This document shows, one piece after another, positions 26,276 through 40,948 of a stretch of DNA of 64,000 nucleotides. The notes under the pieces are model-generated. The model was not told the DNA's origin. It made no database searches and was given only the letters and a program-made list of their open reading frames with translations. How positions within the stretch are numbered: the first letter of the stretch is position 1; every line of letters starts with the position of its first letter. Source of the DNA: Puffinus mauretanicus (taxonomy: Eukaryota; Chordata; Aves; Procellariiformes; Procellariidae); NCBI GenBank assembly GCA_023333565.1, contig JAJKFH010003229.1, positions 2,516,001 through 2,580,000 on the forward strand, written 5' to 3'. A program made the position numbers and the translations under genes.

Positions 26276-29200
26276 AAGAGAAACAGTGGTTTCTTCTGTT
26301 CTACCTTTCCTTGTCCTTTTGCAGAAAATGGCCCAGGCTAGCACAGGTAGACCTTACACTGCGGGAAGAACACATCTCTGATACAAGGAAAAGCATGCCA
26401 CCTGACAAGACAGGCTACCCTGAAGTTGGCACCAAATCATTTGGTGAACCAAGACAACAAAAGCAGTGCAGCTCATGCAAAGAAAAGGATTTGTTTAAAA
26501 AAAAAAAAATTCCTCATCGAGATTCACTAGACTCACAAAATAACCAGCAGTGCATCAAAAATAGTTGTAAAGGCATACAGCCAAGAGAATCAACCTCCTG
26601 CTGCATATGGACTATAACTTTTACTCAAGCAAACATAACTCAGATACAAAAACACCTATGTGTCACTTAGCATACACTTATCTTCCTGAAAAAAGTAGAA
26701 TAAAGCCTGTGAGAAATGGAGAAGGAGAGACAGAAGTGCTTACGTCACATCACCGTCTTGTGCTTCATATTAGAGTCCAAATACTAAATCCATATGTCTT
26801 TCTACATACCTTATTCTTGTATGTTGGACTACTTGCTTTTCAGCTGGTTCAGTGAACTGAACTGGCTCACACGAGTTAGGAAGAGTCTGGGCTGCACGGC
26901 TGGAAACAGAGCATGAAAGACAAGTACATTTCTTTCAGTGACAGCAACGTACTAAATCTGCTCATCCCACCTGATTGAAATGTCATATAATCTCTCACAG
27001 TGCAAAGTCAATTGGATTGGCAGCGACTATCTTCCTAAACCACTCAGGCTGTGTAAGTGTCTATCTGTGCATTTCCTATGTAACCAGAGGGGCCTTGAAT
27101 AGTCCCAAATTAAGTCATTAAGTTAACACCTGAGGTAAGAAAATCTGGCCAGTTTGGAATTCTCTCACCTTGCAGCATTGCTAGAAGAGACACTTTTTTA
27201 ATCAGACAGACAGAAAAAACACTTTAAAAGTGATGGAATTTTGCACTAACTCACAGGTTTATTGTATTGAGGCTGCAACTCACGTCTACCTAGCAAACAG
27301 ACGTGTCAGTTAAAGATATCTATACCTTCTACCAAAGTTTGTTGTCCCTGTAGAAGAGCTGGCAGAAGAAGAACATGTCCCCAGTACTGCAGCCATTGTC
27401 ACTCCAGGGAAAAGCCTAGATTTTCTTATGCTCTCTCTGTTGTGAGAGTGAACATTAGGAAGTGGAGAGATTTGCCTGAATTCACTCAAAAGTCACTGAA
27501 CTGGTGGCTGGGCAGGCTGAAGTGGCATAAAGATAAATGTAGTATTGTAACTTTGCACAACCAGTGCACAGAATAGCTTGCGTGTGACTACACAGGCACG
27601 CACAACTAATGTCTTACATATGGTGTATGGCTTTTGTCCGGCCTCTAAAGCTTAGCATAATATTGTTCTTTCCCATTTACTGAAGGAGATATTGCAAGTC
27701 TCACAGATTTGAGATAAGGGCCATATTCTGCTTATTAATTTTCCAGGCTCCCTTCCCAAAACTCTCACGGTTTGCAAGAAAGAACTTTGACCCCAATCAC
27801 CTCTGGCTCAAGTCTGAGCCTCGCAGGCCTACCACTCCCCTGAAAACAATCTGCAAAACCATGACCACCTTCCTTTGTCCATTAGAGACAGGATAATCCC
27901 AGCCTGCTATGCGAACTCCCAGGTTTTGCTTTGGTGTTTTGAATTAACTGATTTTCAAATCCAAGTCCTCAAAAATGGGCTTTTCAGTTGATTAGATTTT
28001 ATAATGCTAAAAAACAAACAAAAAAGCCCACAAACACAACAACATGGTTTCCTTGATTTATCTTGGAAAACATACTGAAGTCACTGTTGGGATAAAAGTA
28101 CCGTCACCATGACATATCTGAGGTATAAGTTCTACACGAAAAGGAGCCAACACTGTTATTTAGAGTAAACAACCCAGTTAGATAATGCAAGAACTGCCAT
28201 GGACCCTTCAACTCAACCTAAAAGACCCTTTATCTCTGGCAAGTTGTTCTGAAGCACCAGGCCTAACGAAACTTACTTTATTTCTGGTTTATGTTTGATG
28301 ATGGATCGGCTTCGATGTATGGAAATTTCTGACCCACGCCTGCTTCCCCTGAGCTCTTTTCCCCACAGCTCAACATTTTAACGTTTTTCTTTTGTGTGGA
28401 CTCGCCAATGCCTAGGGCAATCATTTGATCAATTTAAGCCAACAACAGGAGTGGAAAAAGCAGTCCCATCCTTCTCTTGTATTGGTACAAACATTCATGC
28501 CACCATGCAATGAAAATGGTTTGGATTAAAGTTAAATGTTTTTTTCCTATTATTTGCTGGGTTATAGTGTTATTGAACAGGAGAAAGAGTGGCCCCACCT
28601 CTAGGTTGCACATATAAAAGAAATAAACCTAGAGTTAATCAGATTTAAACAAAACCTGATTTACACAGATGGCAATCACTATGAAATACATCCAATTTTT
28701 TGTTTCCTTACAGAAGTATTTGGAGTATGTGAAAATAGCAGGCATGTGAGATTAAAGATAAACCTGCATAGTCAGACACATTAGGCTGAAGGCCATTTTC
28801 CAGTCCTAAGGAAAATATATTTAAGTCACTAAAATAAACTTGCCAGGGCATTACATGTAAATAATCACAATTAGCACATGATCTAAAATGCCATGGTTGG
28901 ATTTGTCCAAGATGCAAAGGACAGAGCACTATTGGGGAGTCATGCAGAGACCCACTGAAGAGATTTGCCCTCTCCAGCAGGTCAGCAGCAGGCTTTTTTT
29001 GTGAGAATTTGCATGGATTGTTGCCTGTGCTGAATCCAGTAAATACCTTTTACAAAGTCTCATGCATCATGGTTGTCACTCTGGTACAAGGGAGAATAAC
29101 CTTTTATTATTATTACTGTCATAACCTTCCATTTCTGTACATGATCTGTACCATTATCCTGCTTTCTCTAGCAAAATTCAGAATTAACAACATGAAATGA

Positions 29201-31230
29201 TCCTGTGTGCACATTCATTAATAATCAGAAAGAAATACTTTCCAGTAGATGGCTAAAAATTAAGGAACTTTTTTTCTTCTGGCAGGCAATAGATAGGAAA
29301 AACTTAACGGAGCCAAGGCAAAAATGTCAAGCTGTTGTTATCAGAATAATAAAATTGTTATGGAAACATGTTTTTTTATTGATTTATGATGAGGAATGGG
29401 ATTTTTTGTTGCTTTTTTTGTGTTTTTGCTTTGGAAATTACAGTGTCAGGAAAGAGACTCAACATGAATCCATGAATCTCCCCTTCTTCATCTGCTATGA
29501 TTTTTTCCTTTTTCATTTGTTGCAACTTATAGAAAGCCCTCCAACACAACTTGGAAAATTCATCGCCTGAAACTGTCAAAGTTCATGGCTGTCAGTAAAT
29601 GTTCGGAGAAGACTCGGGTTTGGCTTTAATCTACATGCCAATCAGCTTTCTTGGCCTTAGCACAGAATTTAATTGGATTCACTCTCAGGACAAGACGACC
29701 TTTCCATTCGCAGCTCTGAAAATTCCTTCATCCGTAATTTTACATAAAATTTTAGAAACACAGTTCTGTATTCATATATTCTTGTGTTTTTGCAAAGTGT
29801 TAAAATGAGTTACCTATATTTATGACAAACAAACTTCAAAACTGTAATGGAAACTTATTCCTATTTTTAAGGGTCTAAAAATAATAACACAAAGGTACAC
29901 AAGTACAGTAACTATTGATATTATGGTTTCACGGAAGCAAAATTCAGATCAGATATTCCTCTCAACTCACTGTTTTGATCAAGCTCCCCACAAGCAAATG
30001 TCATTAACATGTTAAAAACATGCAGTCACCCATACCTCTCTTCATGCACAACCCAACACTCCTTCCACAGGGTGGATTCTGTTAAAGGGGGGATGCATTT
30101 ACACAGAAAAGGTCACTTTGGCCACAGTCCAACTCCCAAGCAGCCATATGATCATTTTAGCCCAGTACCAACCCTAAGTTTAAAAAAATCCTTGTGAGAG
30201 AGAGTTTATTAACTAATGCTCAATGCCACTCTAACATGTTTGGGTGGTGGTTTTTTTCTCCAGCGTTGCCCATAAGCGGAACTAAGCTTGTCTCTGTCTC
30301 AGTACTGCCTGGTGCAACAGTGTGGCTTTGGACAAACATTGCAAATTTGACAAAATTGGAAATTCTGTGAAATCTTGACACCTCAAACTCAGTGAGATTT
30401 TTTTCCATTATCTTTGGTAGAGCTCAGGTTTCACCCACTGTTACTGTGGGGTGAAAGAAGAACTTAGTGGTTAAACAAGACTGACTCCTGCTCCTCTGGT
30501 TTTTGAAGACTCATTGAGACACTGAATGCAAAGGGAGGAGAAAGGGACATTATGTAGGAGGCAACATCAGCTAATCACCCAAACACAGGATAGGAGCTCA
30601 GAATTAGCACTACTTGTTTCATTGCTGATCCTATGGATAAACTTTGACAAGGTGTATTTCATCTCTGAAACCAATTTTCCCAGTCCATAACATGGACATA
30701 CACCTTTTCAGGATGCTTTAAGATCTCTGTCTTCAAGTATATATCACCTCATTCTTGCATCAAATTTAATTTTCAGTGCCATACAAATCAATAGTTGCTT
30801 CCTACTACTGTTACAGTTTTTACACTGATGTCAAAAAAACATGTATTCCTCTTTCCAAATTGAGATTAACTCTGGAGAGCTCTATTTGCTCAATCACAGC
30901 ATGAAGTTGGAAAGGCGGAAAAGGGCAGGTTATGACCAAGGCTTTGTTTATACCTTCCAAGCACCAGCTCTAGAGAGGTTTCGCAATACCAAATACTGAG
31001 CAATATTGCGTATTTTACAATACTGAGCTTTCCAGAAAACCAAAAGCAAATGAGCTGCCTCTCCCTCTGGCCCTTATTTCAGTGTATAAAATATCTAATT
31101 CTTTCAAGATCTCTAGCTTGAATTGTAACATCTGCTTTCCAGGTTGTCTGGAATTCTGCTTTCTTGAAAGACGGTCTTGTAGGTAAAGCCATTGCAAGTA
31201 CTATGGGAAAAGTTTACCTTGTGTATTAGG
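26276..31230. other. AT-rich unique DNA, some conserved-looking patches
   Basis: No gene is supported. Poly-A/T tracts occur (26498-26510). Patches at about 28240-28440 and 29280-29800 have the texture of conserved non-coding DNA but no decisive motif. A 60-codon minus frame at 31015-31197 is charged and helix-like but lacks clear splice sites. Confidence 0.35.
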
Positions 31231-31620
31231 CCACATTCATTTTGGGTGTTGAGGATGACCATAATAATAGTGATTTGTCTAATTTGTCAATTCTGTGTTT
31301 AAAATGTCACCACTTCTGTCTGTTTGGCAACACTAAGTGTAATTAAATACCAAACTTCATAGCAAAATAGCATTAAGTGTGCAACACCTTGACAAAAGTG
31401 GTGAATTTGTGAGGATCTGTCTGTTAAAACAGAGATCTCTTGAAGTTTTCATTAAATGAAATACAGAAGTCGTCATTCAAAACTATCTGTCTCGTTGAGA
31501 AAATGCAGTAGGTTTACACTGACATGTGATAAGTTTATCAACTTTGTTTGATCTGTAGTTAGTTAGAGAATATTGTATTCACCTATGGCTGGATTTATCC
31601 AGTATGATGGGAATGGTCCA
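31231..31620. promoter_or_regulatory. Possible regulatory block with a GATA palindrome
   Basis: A perfect inverted pair of GATA sites, TGATAAGTTTATCA (31527-31540), is followed directly by a SOX-like CTTTGTTTGA. The surrounding 350 bp are repeat-free and contain several TAATT and CATTAA homeodomain-like cores. The motifs are visible. A regulatory role is inference. Confidence 0.2.
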
Positions 31621-34600
31621 ATGTACTTGGCAACAGAGGGAGCTTTTGGCAAAGAAGGATCGCATCTGCATTTGTAGATCTTATGGGAAAAAGTTGTGTC
31701 ATCAGGGCAATGTAATATGACACGTTTAAATGTTTCATTAGTACCAGTACAAACATATGCAGGGCAAAGTTTCTATTTTTCAGTTTAGGCTCTTACAATC
31801 TTAATTTTTTATTTCTTTTTGTTTTCAAAGAAGTCTGTGTTGCTTCAAAACCACTTACAATGTGTCTCAAATCCCCTGCGCAGTGACTAGTACACCAACA
31901 GAGGAATGCTAATAATCACACACACATACACAAAGCGTTTGTGCACAAGACCTGACTTTGCACACATGCACCAAAACAGATGATACCGAATTAGCTGTTT
32001 CTTATAGATCCTGCAGAAATTAAACATTACATCTTGACTAGTTACCTATATACTCTCTCACAGTAGTAGCTGTTTATGCATTTTTGTTTTGGATATGCAC
32101 CCTTATGATATTAATATCTGTTTCAAGCACAACCTTTGGTCAAAATAGGGTATTCTGTTCAAGGCACTGTACTAAAAGAGAAATACATCCCCTGTCCACA
32201 GCAGAATCAGAATAGTTATTTTGGTTGGTTGTCTTCAAGGTGCTAGAAATTCCCGTCAGCTCTTCTGTGTACATTTTAGAGTTAGCAGTGAGCTTAAAAT
32301 AGGACTCAAAGAATAAAGCCTATGCTGACCTATGGTCATAGTTGTATATAAAGGATCATGGCATTCTGGGAAACGTTATATGCACCAGTTGTTAGAAAGC
32401 AAATAAAACCCTCTTGACCTTTTTTCTCATGTACATGCCTATTTAGAGAAGGAACTACTTCTTTCACTGGAATTGCATTTTGACTACAGCTCCCTCATCA
32501 TAATTTTCATACAGATGCACTAGATCTTTATGATCTTACAGGTCCTCCTATGTTCTCTGTCCTTTTCTACCTGCTGCTCCTGTATCCTTGAGAAGTGTGC
32601 AGATACATGAGCACACACTCCAATGCATGAAAACTACTGCTGCATTCAAGCACACTGGACTCTTGAGCACACTTAAGTATACATGACACTACAATATGCA
32701 TTATGACCACAAGACACTCAATAACTTAAAGAGTACCCCACATTTCAAATAAAATATTTCTCACTTAAAGATTTTTTAGCGGCATGTCAACATTCCACCA
32801 ATAGATGTAACTTATTAACAAATGTTTTGGTTTTCCCTGCATCTCTAACTTTTTCTTTCTGGAATGGTACATTATTGCACACAGGCAACATGTAACATTT
32901 AAGGAGTGGGTTAAAATTCAAATAAGGGAACATAGGATATAAAAAAGCTTTTTAATTTAGAAGTCTCCAGTGCTTGCAACCAGGTTCATCACCAAGATGT
33001 CCCATGTGTAGACCACATGAGCAAGGAAAAACTTGGGAGATGGGGCAGTATCACATTCATTTTAAGTGGATGGTCTTGTTTCTGGTCCCTATTGAGATAT
33101 TAAAATTAAGTATTATATACAAAGCTCTATAGTTAAGATTGTGAAAGTATCTACTGCAAAGACTATTAAAATAAGAAAGGTAAAAGGAAATTAGGAGATA
33201 GATAGGTGACACAATAAAGCCATTGGAGTGGGAAAAAGAATGGGAAATCATCATAATGAGTTACAAGATCATTATACAAAAATCTATGATCATTCTCAAA
33301 TGTTCTTGTCAAATGGATTTTCAGTTCCTTTTCTCTTCTCCTCCTCCCCATTCCCAGAAAACTTTACAAGGACTTATTGCTCTTCAGGGAAGAGTTTTCA
33401 AGAGTTTTCAGAGGGTAAATGATAAACAGTAAGTCATTTTTAGCCAAAGTACAGTCAGATAGGAACACTCAATTACTTTCAGGAATCTTTATTGGCCATC
33501 AACTGCCCAGATCGATTACAGAACTGCGAAATCGTTTCAAAGCGTGACAGTTGTTGGCCACAAAAACGCAATGCAACTGTCAAAAAGTCAAAACCAGCCA
33601 CGGACTTATCAAAATACTGAATACTCAAAAGCTCTTTTGAAAGTCATGGGAATTCTTTAAAGCAAGTCATACACTCCTAGCATATGGTGCCAGGCTTACG
33701 TCTGCAGTACAACTTATATTTCAAGAAGTCTGCCACTGAATTTACATGATACAGAGCATTCAAGAGTGAAAACAGAATTTGTGAGAAGAAAATTCAGTTC
33801 TGAGATGGTTGGATATTACAGGGTACACGGCATCGGTCAAGTACTCCATACTGGAGCAATGCAACTGAAGCTACATATTATTCTCTTCAGGACTTAAAGA
33901 GATAAACAAGTAGTCCTGCACATTATGAATATTTATATCATGGTTTAGATTATTATGAACTAAATCCCCCTTTTCTCAACAGTCTCTGCAGATCAAGGGA
34001 CATCCTAGAAACTGCCTGTGCTCAATGGAGGACATCAGCTACCTACCTAGAAAACAGTTCCCTCTTGTGGACCCAGCCAAATTGGGAATAAGGCCACATG
34101 TACAGTACCAGGGAGAAAGCAGAGCCAAGCTGGGTGTGATCGGTTGCAGTATCTCACAGACACAAGGACGTGGGTCTGCTCTGTGAACACTATTCTGGGG
34201 TTAGAGTTCACGCTCCCCTTTCTCCTTGAACTCACAAAAGATGGCCATCCTGGACAATAGACTCATTTTTTCCAAAGGGTTAATACTATCAGTGCGCAAG
34301 TGGCTGGGCTTTGTCAGGAATCAGAGTGCCACAGCACCTCCCATTCTGTTGGCAGCCAGTGGAAGGTCACAGAGCTAGTGGCTTAACGTGGTCTCCCTGA
34401 TGTTTATGGTTTGTGTTGGAAGGGACATAAACCTCGGAGAATAGTTTATTGAGTGTATTATACTTCATAAAAAGTTAGGTTTTGACCATGAAAACATATC
34501 TTGTGGCTGGAGCTAACTGGCCTGAGTAAGCCAACAATCAACAGTCCTTCAAAGTACCGAGTTTGGAAAAAACGCTGATCTAAAATAACTAAACTTGATA

Positions 34601-34805
34601 TTGCTGGTTATTATAATGGTCTAACTTCACCAAACTACCATGCTGAATAAAAGGCTTAGATTCATTGAAATACCTAAATATAGGTCTGTCTCTAAGCATT
34701 CAAATAAACCTTAGAGAAAAAAACCTACACGGGCAAGGGATATTTTTAATGCAGTTTTGATATTACCCATACAATGCCATCATTAATTCAGATTCCATCA
34801 TAGTT
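31621..34805. other. AT-rich unique DNA, no gene seen
   Basis: No recognised repeat or exon. Short overlapping frames at 33.0-33.4 kb occur on both strands and look random. Confidence 0.45.
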
Positions 34806-35016
34806 TAAAATCATAGAATAATTGAGGCTGAGATGGATCTCTGGAGGTTTTCTAGCCCAGCCTCCTGTTCCAAGGAAGGCAAACCTCACCGTTACATCAG
34901 GCTGCTCAGAGCCTTGTCCAGTCAAGTTCTGAAGATCCCCAGCAATGGCAATTCCACAGCCTTCAGGGAAACCCATTCCAGCACTCAAGTACTTTCATTA
35001 GGGAAAGAAAATGGCT
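34806..35016 (-). mobile_element. CR1 LINE 3' fragment, diverged
   Basis: The plus strand starts AAATCATAGAATAATTGAGG and continues with CTCTGGAGGTTTTCTAGCCC, CTTGTCCAGTCAAGTTCTGA and ATTCCACAGCCTTCAGGG. These are reverse-complement landmarks of the CR1 3' region in order. The element is therefore on the minus strand, truncated at about 210 bp, and more diverged than the copy at 42.9 kb. It has lost its coding frame. Confidence 0.88.
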
Positions 35017-38000
35017 GCAGCAGATATTTGTTTTGATTATGTGAACTGACAGGAGAGCATATGTGTTCTCAAAAAAACCCTGTTTCTAATCCTTCTCTGG
35101 TACAGACTAACAGCAGCACAGGACTCAAAAAAATTGCCATTCAAATGGTATTTACTGATTTAGCCTGTTTTTAGGCTTAAGGCCACAGTATTTAATTGCC
35201 TGTCTCTGCAAGTTTTCCACTGTGGGTATGCACGTAGTGTGCACCATGCACAACATAGCCAAGGAAGAACAGGCCAATCTATCTCTGCCTACTGTGGCTG
35301 ACCAATAGACTTCAGCTCTGGGATGAAAACAAGTATGTTCAAAACTACCACGAAAGTGTTGCTAATACCACAGGGCTTCCCTCACAATTATGTTCACAAA
35401 CCCACCCTGGAGCTCAGCTCATGAGGTACTGGAGGTTTTTTCCCCTTTATTTAAGTAACATGAACGAGGTGCTGGCCACTTCACTAGTCACCCAGCAATG
35501 CCCAAAACCTGAATGACTATCCATTCTTGCTGCCCACCCATGCAGAGATCCCTATCTGATTTCAGATGGATCTCTAGTGAGAGTTGTCATTTGTGCGCTG
35601 TCAATAAATTAACCTTTTCATCTTTCCTTAATTTATCATTTCTCTTTCCAAAAGAAGAATCCTCCCTCATGCAGTCACTAATTATCTCTATGCCCTTTCC
35701 AGGAGGTGAGTGGGTTGATGACCTCCTTTCTGCTTCTGTTTCTTGTGTGCTGTGCTTTGCCTTGCAGGAGGATCAGCTGGCTGTTTTTCCCATCTTTCAG
35801 AGGGCCACCAAGGAGACTTCATGCCTTCTCTTCGCACTGAGGGGTGCCAGAAAGCTGGGTTTCTCTTCTGTCCTCCTTTCCTCAGGGCTCATGAGATACA
35901 AAAGAGGAAGCTTGACAAATACATCTGGCAAGGAACTGCCTACCTCATTGTTGCTCAAAACAACATTGACTCAAGATTGCATAAACTATATTTAAAGCAG
36001 CATCTTATTCAATTCAGATGGACTTAAGATTCAATGCAAACATTTAACACAGTTCTAACTACCGATCTCCTGTCTACATCATCCATTCATCTGAATCCAA
36101 ATAAATCTGATGGACTGTAATAAAAAACTTGGCAGCATATTTGTGCTGCAACAACTTACTGTTTGGTTCCACTGATGTTCTCTAAAAGAAAACCGATATT
36201 GTTGCATTGGATACTTCCAGCAGGCACAATTAATTCATATTCCCCAAGATTAAAAAAAAAAGAAAGCTAGAGAAAGGAAGAAAATGCAATACAAATAATA
36301 AATCTGAAAAGTTCAGTTTCACTCAGATTAAAGTGAAATTAAACAGTATCTTTGCTCTGATTTCAGCATGTTACACCTTCAGTGTCTCAAGAATTGGGTT
36401 TCAGATCAAACCCTAAGGAAGGAGAACACAAATAAAAAAGATGTGTATGTATTTTTGAAGGAGAGAGAAGGAGGAGGAGTTCCTTGCTTGAAACAAAGTA
36501 CATCATACAAAAACTAACACACATCCAGCACAAAATGAGGCTGAGGTCCAAATCCCATTCTTTGCTATTGTTCCAGACAGGAATCATGATTTCTCCTTCT
36601 CTCCTGTGGTTTTTAGTGGATTTGGTCTTTATACTAAAAGTTTTGAGCTAGTCACAACACGTTGAGTAGGTCAGTCTTAGGAAAATATATAGATCTGATG
36701 ATCTGGGAACGTTTTTTGGCATAAATACATAAGCATTTCAGGTGACCTCATAAGACTGAACTCAGTGGCACTCCTTGTAAATTCAAATTCCTAAGACTTT
36801 TTTCAGGTCTTCAATCAACATGTTAAGGAGCTCAACCTGATGTTGCTTTTCTAAATACCGCAAAATGACTGTAATGCAGATGCTGAAACTCATGGATACA
36901 TAGATTTTCACAACACCCTCTTTTCCAAATAAAAACCTTCAAACAGCAGCTAACTAACTGGAACACAGTTAGTGCCACCTTTAAAAGTTTTGTGGTAAAC
37001 CCCCGGGCAAGATAGTGCGTGTCACAGGATGTATTAACTTTGAGTTAAAGTCTGTGCTATGAAACTCCTTGATGGGGTACTGCAGAGAACATGAATCCCA
37101 GACAAGGAGTATACCACTCTGCCCTGGTATAAAGCGATCAGAAACTTCAACATCCCCAGCTGGGAAGTACCAAGGATACATAAACTCTGCCTTAGATGAG
37201 ATGACTTTTGATGTAAGTGAACATAATGAATCTATCCCTTCTAGAACAACTGAGGTAAGTTTCTGCACAGAAAGTGCTCAAGGGATACCCTTTCCTTCAC
37301 ACCGAGTTTCTGTAGGGGAAAACACACTCTGTTTTCCTTTATCAAAGTTTAATATTGTCTTTAAAATGGATTTTAAAGTTCTTTTATACAAGCAAGAGTG
37401 GACACCATTCCTGACATTTCCATTGAAGCATGCTTCAGAACACAGAAGGGATCATTACATTTTTTTTTGTACATGACAAAAAAAAAAAAGGAAAAAACAA
37501 AAAAAAAGCCTCTCTTGGTTATGCAAGACTCTTCTCGTTGATTCTTGGCCAGCTCTGGATCATAATCCCTATTATTTCAAAATATTATGCTGGAAATTTT
37601 GCTGGAATCTTACTAAACAGAGAGCTGCACTGATGGACTACAACTTCCTTGCTTCTGAGTGCAACCTTCTCCATCATACCGGAGACTAGATTTCATCAGA
37701 GTATTCACCAATATTTGTGAAAAGCCTGAAAGGAAAAAAAGTATAACTGTAAATAGCCAAAAAAAAAGCTTTAAGTTGAAGGATTCCGTATTTTGTGGCC
37801 ATTCAATGAAATTTTCTATGCAGACCTTTCAAATCCTGAATGCGTCTGTCTTTCTCATTTCTGTTGAGAAACTCAATATACAGTAACTTGGTAGTGAAAC
37901 ACAAAGACCGAAGACTCAGGCTCAACTTTCAGTTCCACAAAATTCTCTCTCCTGTGTGCTTATTAAGTATCTGTTGTGTGTTTTGCATTGGTGTGGGACT

Positions 38001-40632
38001 AAAAGCAAAAATTTCAAAGCCTTCATTTTTCATAAAACAGAATCCTTATTTCCCTGTCAGCCTTAAAATGTATTTTCTCACTGTCTGTCAAACTCCAGTG
38101 AAGACAGACATCTGAGTACCATCCTCCACCAGCCTGCCCATTACTATAATATCAGGCCAAAGGACTGCCTCGTGCATATCTCAAGCTCATTCATAAACAA
38201 GATTTGGCTCTACTACCCAGCTGAAGTCAGCACATAGCCACAAGTGTGGTAGACAGCAGCACGTTAATCTGCAATGACAGGAAATTTCAAGTGTTTGCCA
38301 TATAAAACCCAGTAAACCACCTATAATGAGATAATTCTTTGTCTTGGGACCACTTCAAAGTATAATGTTGGAAATTAAAAGCCTTAGCTAATCTTGAACA
38401 TGAATCTACCCAGTACACAGCATTGCTCTAACACCACTGTCCACAGGCTCCAGGGAGACAAAGGTTTTCACTCCAATCGAGACAAGATTTCTAGAGGGTC
38501 CTTTGGCATATCCTAAATCTGTCTAAAGTGAATGAAAAACATAAACTATATGTTGTACTATTACTTTTTGAACAGTGACTCTTTAAACTAAGAATACTGA
38601 TAAAAAGGAGAGAGTTTTTTCCTTTCCACTTTCATTCTGGGATTTCAAAAGCAAGAAACTTCCATTTACCATCAGCCAAGCAAACACTGTTTGGCTATCA
38701 GTAGGGTCAATGTCACCAAAAGCAGTATTTTCTTGTGAGGAACTTTTGTCTTCCTTTTCGAAGTGCACATTTTTACCTGATTATTTCCTCATGATCAACT
38801 GCAGTCAAGTTGGTTGCAAACAGTTAGCACAAATATCCCAGAAATGAATCATAATTCAGAGAAAAAAAACAAACAAACATCCAATTGACAATAAACTTGT
38901 TTCTTGCTGTATTTTTTGAGTCTCAGAAGACGGAAGCATTGTAATACAAACACATATTATAAGTTTCTTCAGGTGCACAAAGCCTAATAGCAATTCAAAC
39001 TAAAACATAATTTGCTGTGCAAAGGCCTTACCCAAGTGTATTATTGTGGATAAAAATTATCTTCCTCTCCCTCAGGTCAAAATTTAGTTTCTCAAAGCAC
39101 TGTTATCTGAGGTAAACTATGGACAGAACTAGATACCCACTTGAGTTTGCAGATTCTTCTGTTCAGTGGTTTTACAGAAACTCAGAGACATAGGAAGACC
39201 AAAAAACTAGGTAAATACATGCACAGCTAAACAAAATCACATCGCTAAAGCATTGCATTTGGAGATTTTAAAAAGTCACTACAAAAATACCTTAATCATT
39301 GGGGGTGGGGTAGGGCAGGGGGGAGGATGCCTTTTGGGGATAAATACAGAAAAAGGCTCTGATAGATGTCCTCACATACATTCTGTTATCACATGGAAAT
39401 GACTTTATTTCTATATGACTACGTGCTCATTTGAAAGGCACGTTGAAGGCCACAGCAGTTATCTACTGTTCCTTATGGCAAATATTTACAAGAGTTCATT
39501 TCCCTCAGCTGTACCCTATAATAACGTTTTCAGCTAAGGTTTTACCACAGAGATCAGTTCAGGTGCCACACAGTCCATGTAATAAGGTTTCTTCAAGTCC
39601 TAACATGCATCCTTAAGAGGCAGCTAGATTGCCATAGATTTGCAAGAACCTACCCTCAAGTAGAGAACACAAAGATACTTTAGTTACACACAAACCAAAC
39701 TTGTGGAGAGTGCTGAAGTTATGGCAGCACCATGCTGCCAAACAAAAAACTCCCGTAGGTCTAAGCACGTAATGTGATGGACCTGGGCATTCATCAGGGG
39801 TCAGTGAGAGTTGATAGTAACGAAAAGCCCAAAGCTGACACTCCCACATCCTCAACGGACAATATGCTTTAAGGTGATTCGTGATCCAATGAACACATGG
39901 GTTTTGAGTCACTTAAAAGAATGTTCATGTATAACTGATCCACTTAGATTAAAGCTGTAGATTTAATAATGGGCATTAGCCCGGTGTTAGCAAGACCCAA
40001 TGCAGTATATTTGCCCCAAATATCCAAATGTCTAACAGCGGAGCAGAGCAGAAGCTCCAGCTAGGCTTCCTCAGTAGTCCTAGGTAAATGGTTTTGATTA
40101 TGTGCCTGAGCAGTGACTCCAGCGTGCACAGCACAAGGGAGGGTCAATCTACACCAGCAATGCAAATGGACCTCACGTACGCAGGTGAGCCCTGCTACCC
40201 ATGGCCCATGCTCTCTGGACTCTGCTCATGTACTGCAAGGTTGAAGCTTTCAGGGGTGTCTGCTGATGTACAGCAAACCTGGTATTTTCCTTCAGGAAAT
40301 ATCCGTGCATGAACAACACACATTTGGATTTCCAACACAGAAAACCAGCTGCTCTAGACAGTGCTCCTGTAACATATAAGATGGTTTTGGCTGTGCAAGA
40401 TCATTTTTTGCTGTGGATAAGGACTGTATGTGCCTCAGTATAAATATGCACGTAATACTTCTGATAAAGTCAGCACACTGGGCTCACTTCCAAATGAGCT
40501 GTTTAAAACACAGTATTGATGGATTGAGGATGCATGAACTAAGAAGTATTTGGACTCAAATACATCTAATAATTTTTTGCTTGTAATGACATGTCTTCAG
40601 CGAAGGTCTTTTGACATCACTGAATGTACAGT
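35017..40632. other. AT-rich unique DNA, no gene seen
   Basis: The 160-codon plus frame at 35513-35995 and the 135-codon plus frame at 37069-37476 are the longest here. Neither has a family motif, and another frame overlaps each. A/T homopolymer runs are present at 37460-37508, and a G-rich patch (GGGGGTGGGGTAGGG) at 39301-39322. No gene is supported. Confidence 0.35.
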
Positions 40633-40645
40633 CTAGAATGTAGCT

Positions 40646-40948
40646 GTGCAACAAAATCTGATAACAAAAGATGAAGACAGACCTGCAGAAAAAAATGAAG
40701 TTATTGCAGTTTCTGCTCTGAAATTGAAAAAACGTGTTCCAGAGAAAGGCATTCTGGCTGATGAGTTGGTGTACACTGCAAATCCAAGAACAGTACTGAA
40801 ACTGGAGCTAAACCATAATAAAGATCTTATAAGAAAGTTAATTCTTATGACAGTTGAAGTGGTCTTTGCAAAAACAAGCTTCCCATGCAAAGTTGTGCTG
40901 CTTCTCACGTCTCTTGCAAACAAGAGTTACAGGAGATTAGATGATTGA
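40646..40948 (+). other. Protein-like 100-codon ORF of unknown origin
   Basis: The frame opens after an in-frame TAG near 40636 and closes with TGA at 40948. The translation is rich in K, L, V and E, with no low-complexity and no transposon signature; it contains NPRTVLKLELNHNKDLIRKL and ends near KSYRRLDD. No clear promoter, polyadenylation signal or splice sites flank it. It could be a chance ORF, a relic of a retrocopy or an exon of an unknown gene. I do not recognise the family. Confidence 0.2.

Noticed and set aside
35513..35995. 160-codon plus-strand ORF
   Set aside because: No domain, no splice context and an overlapping second frame (35743-36027) of similar quality. Length alone is not convincing.
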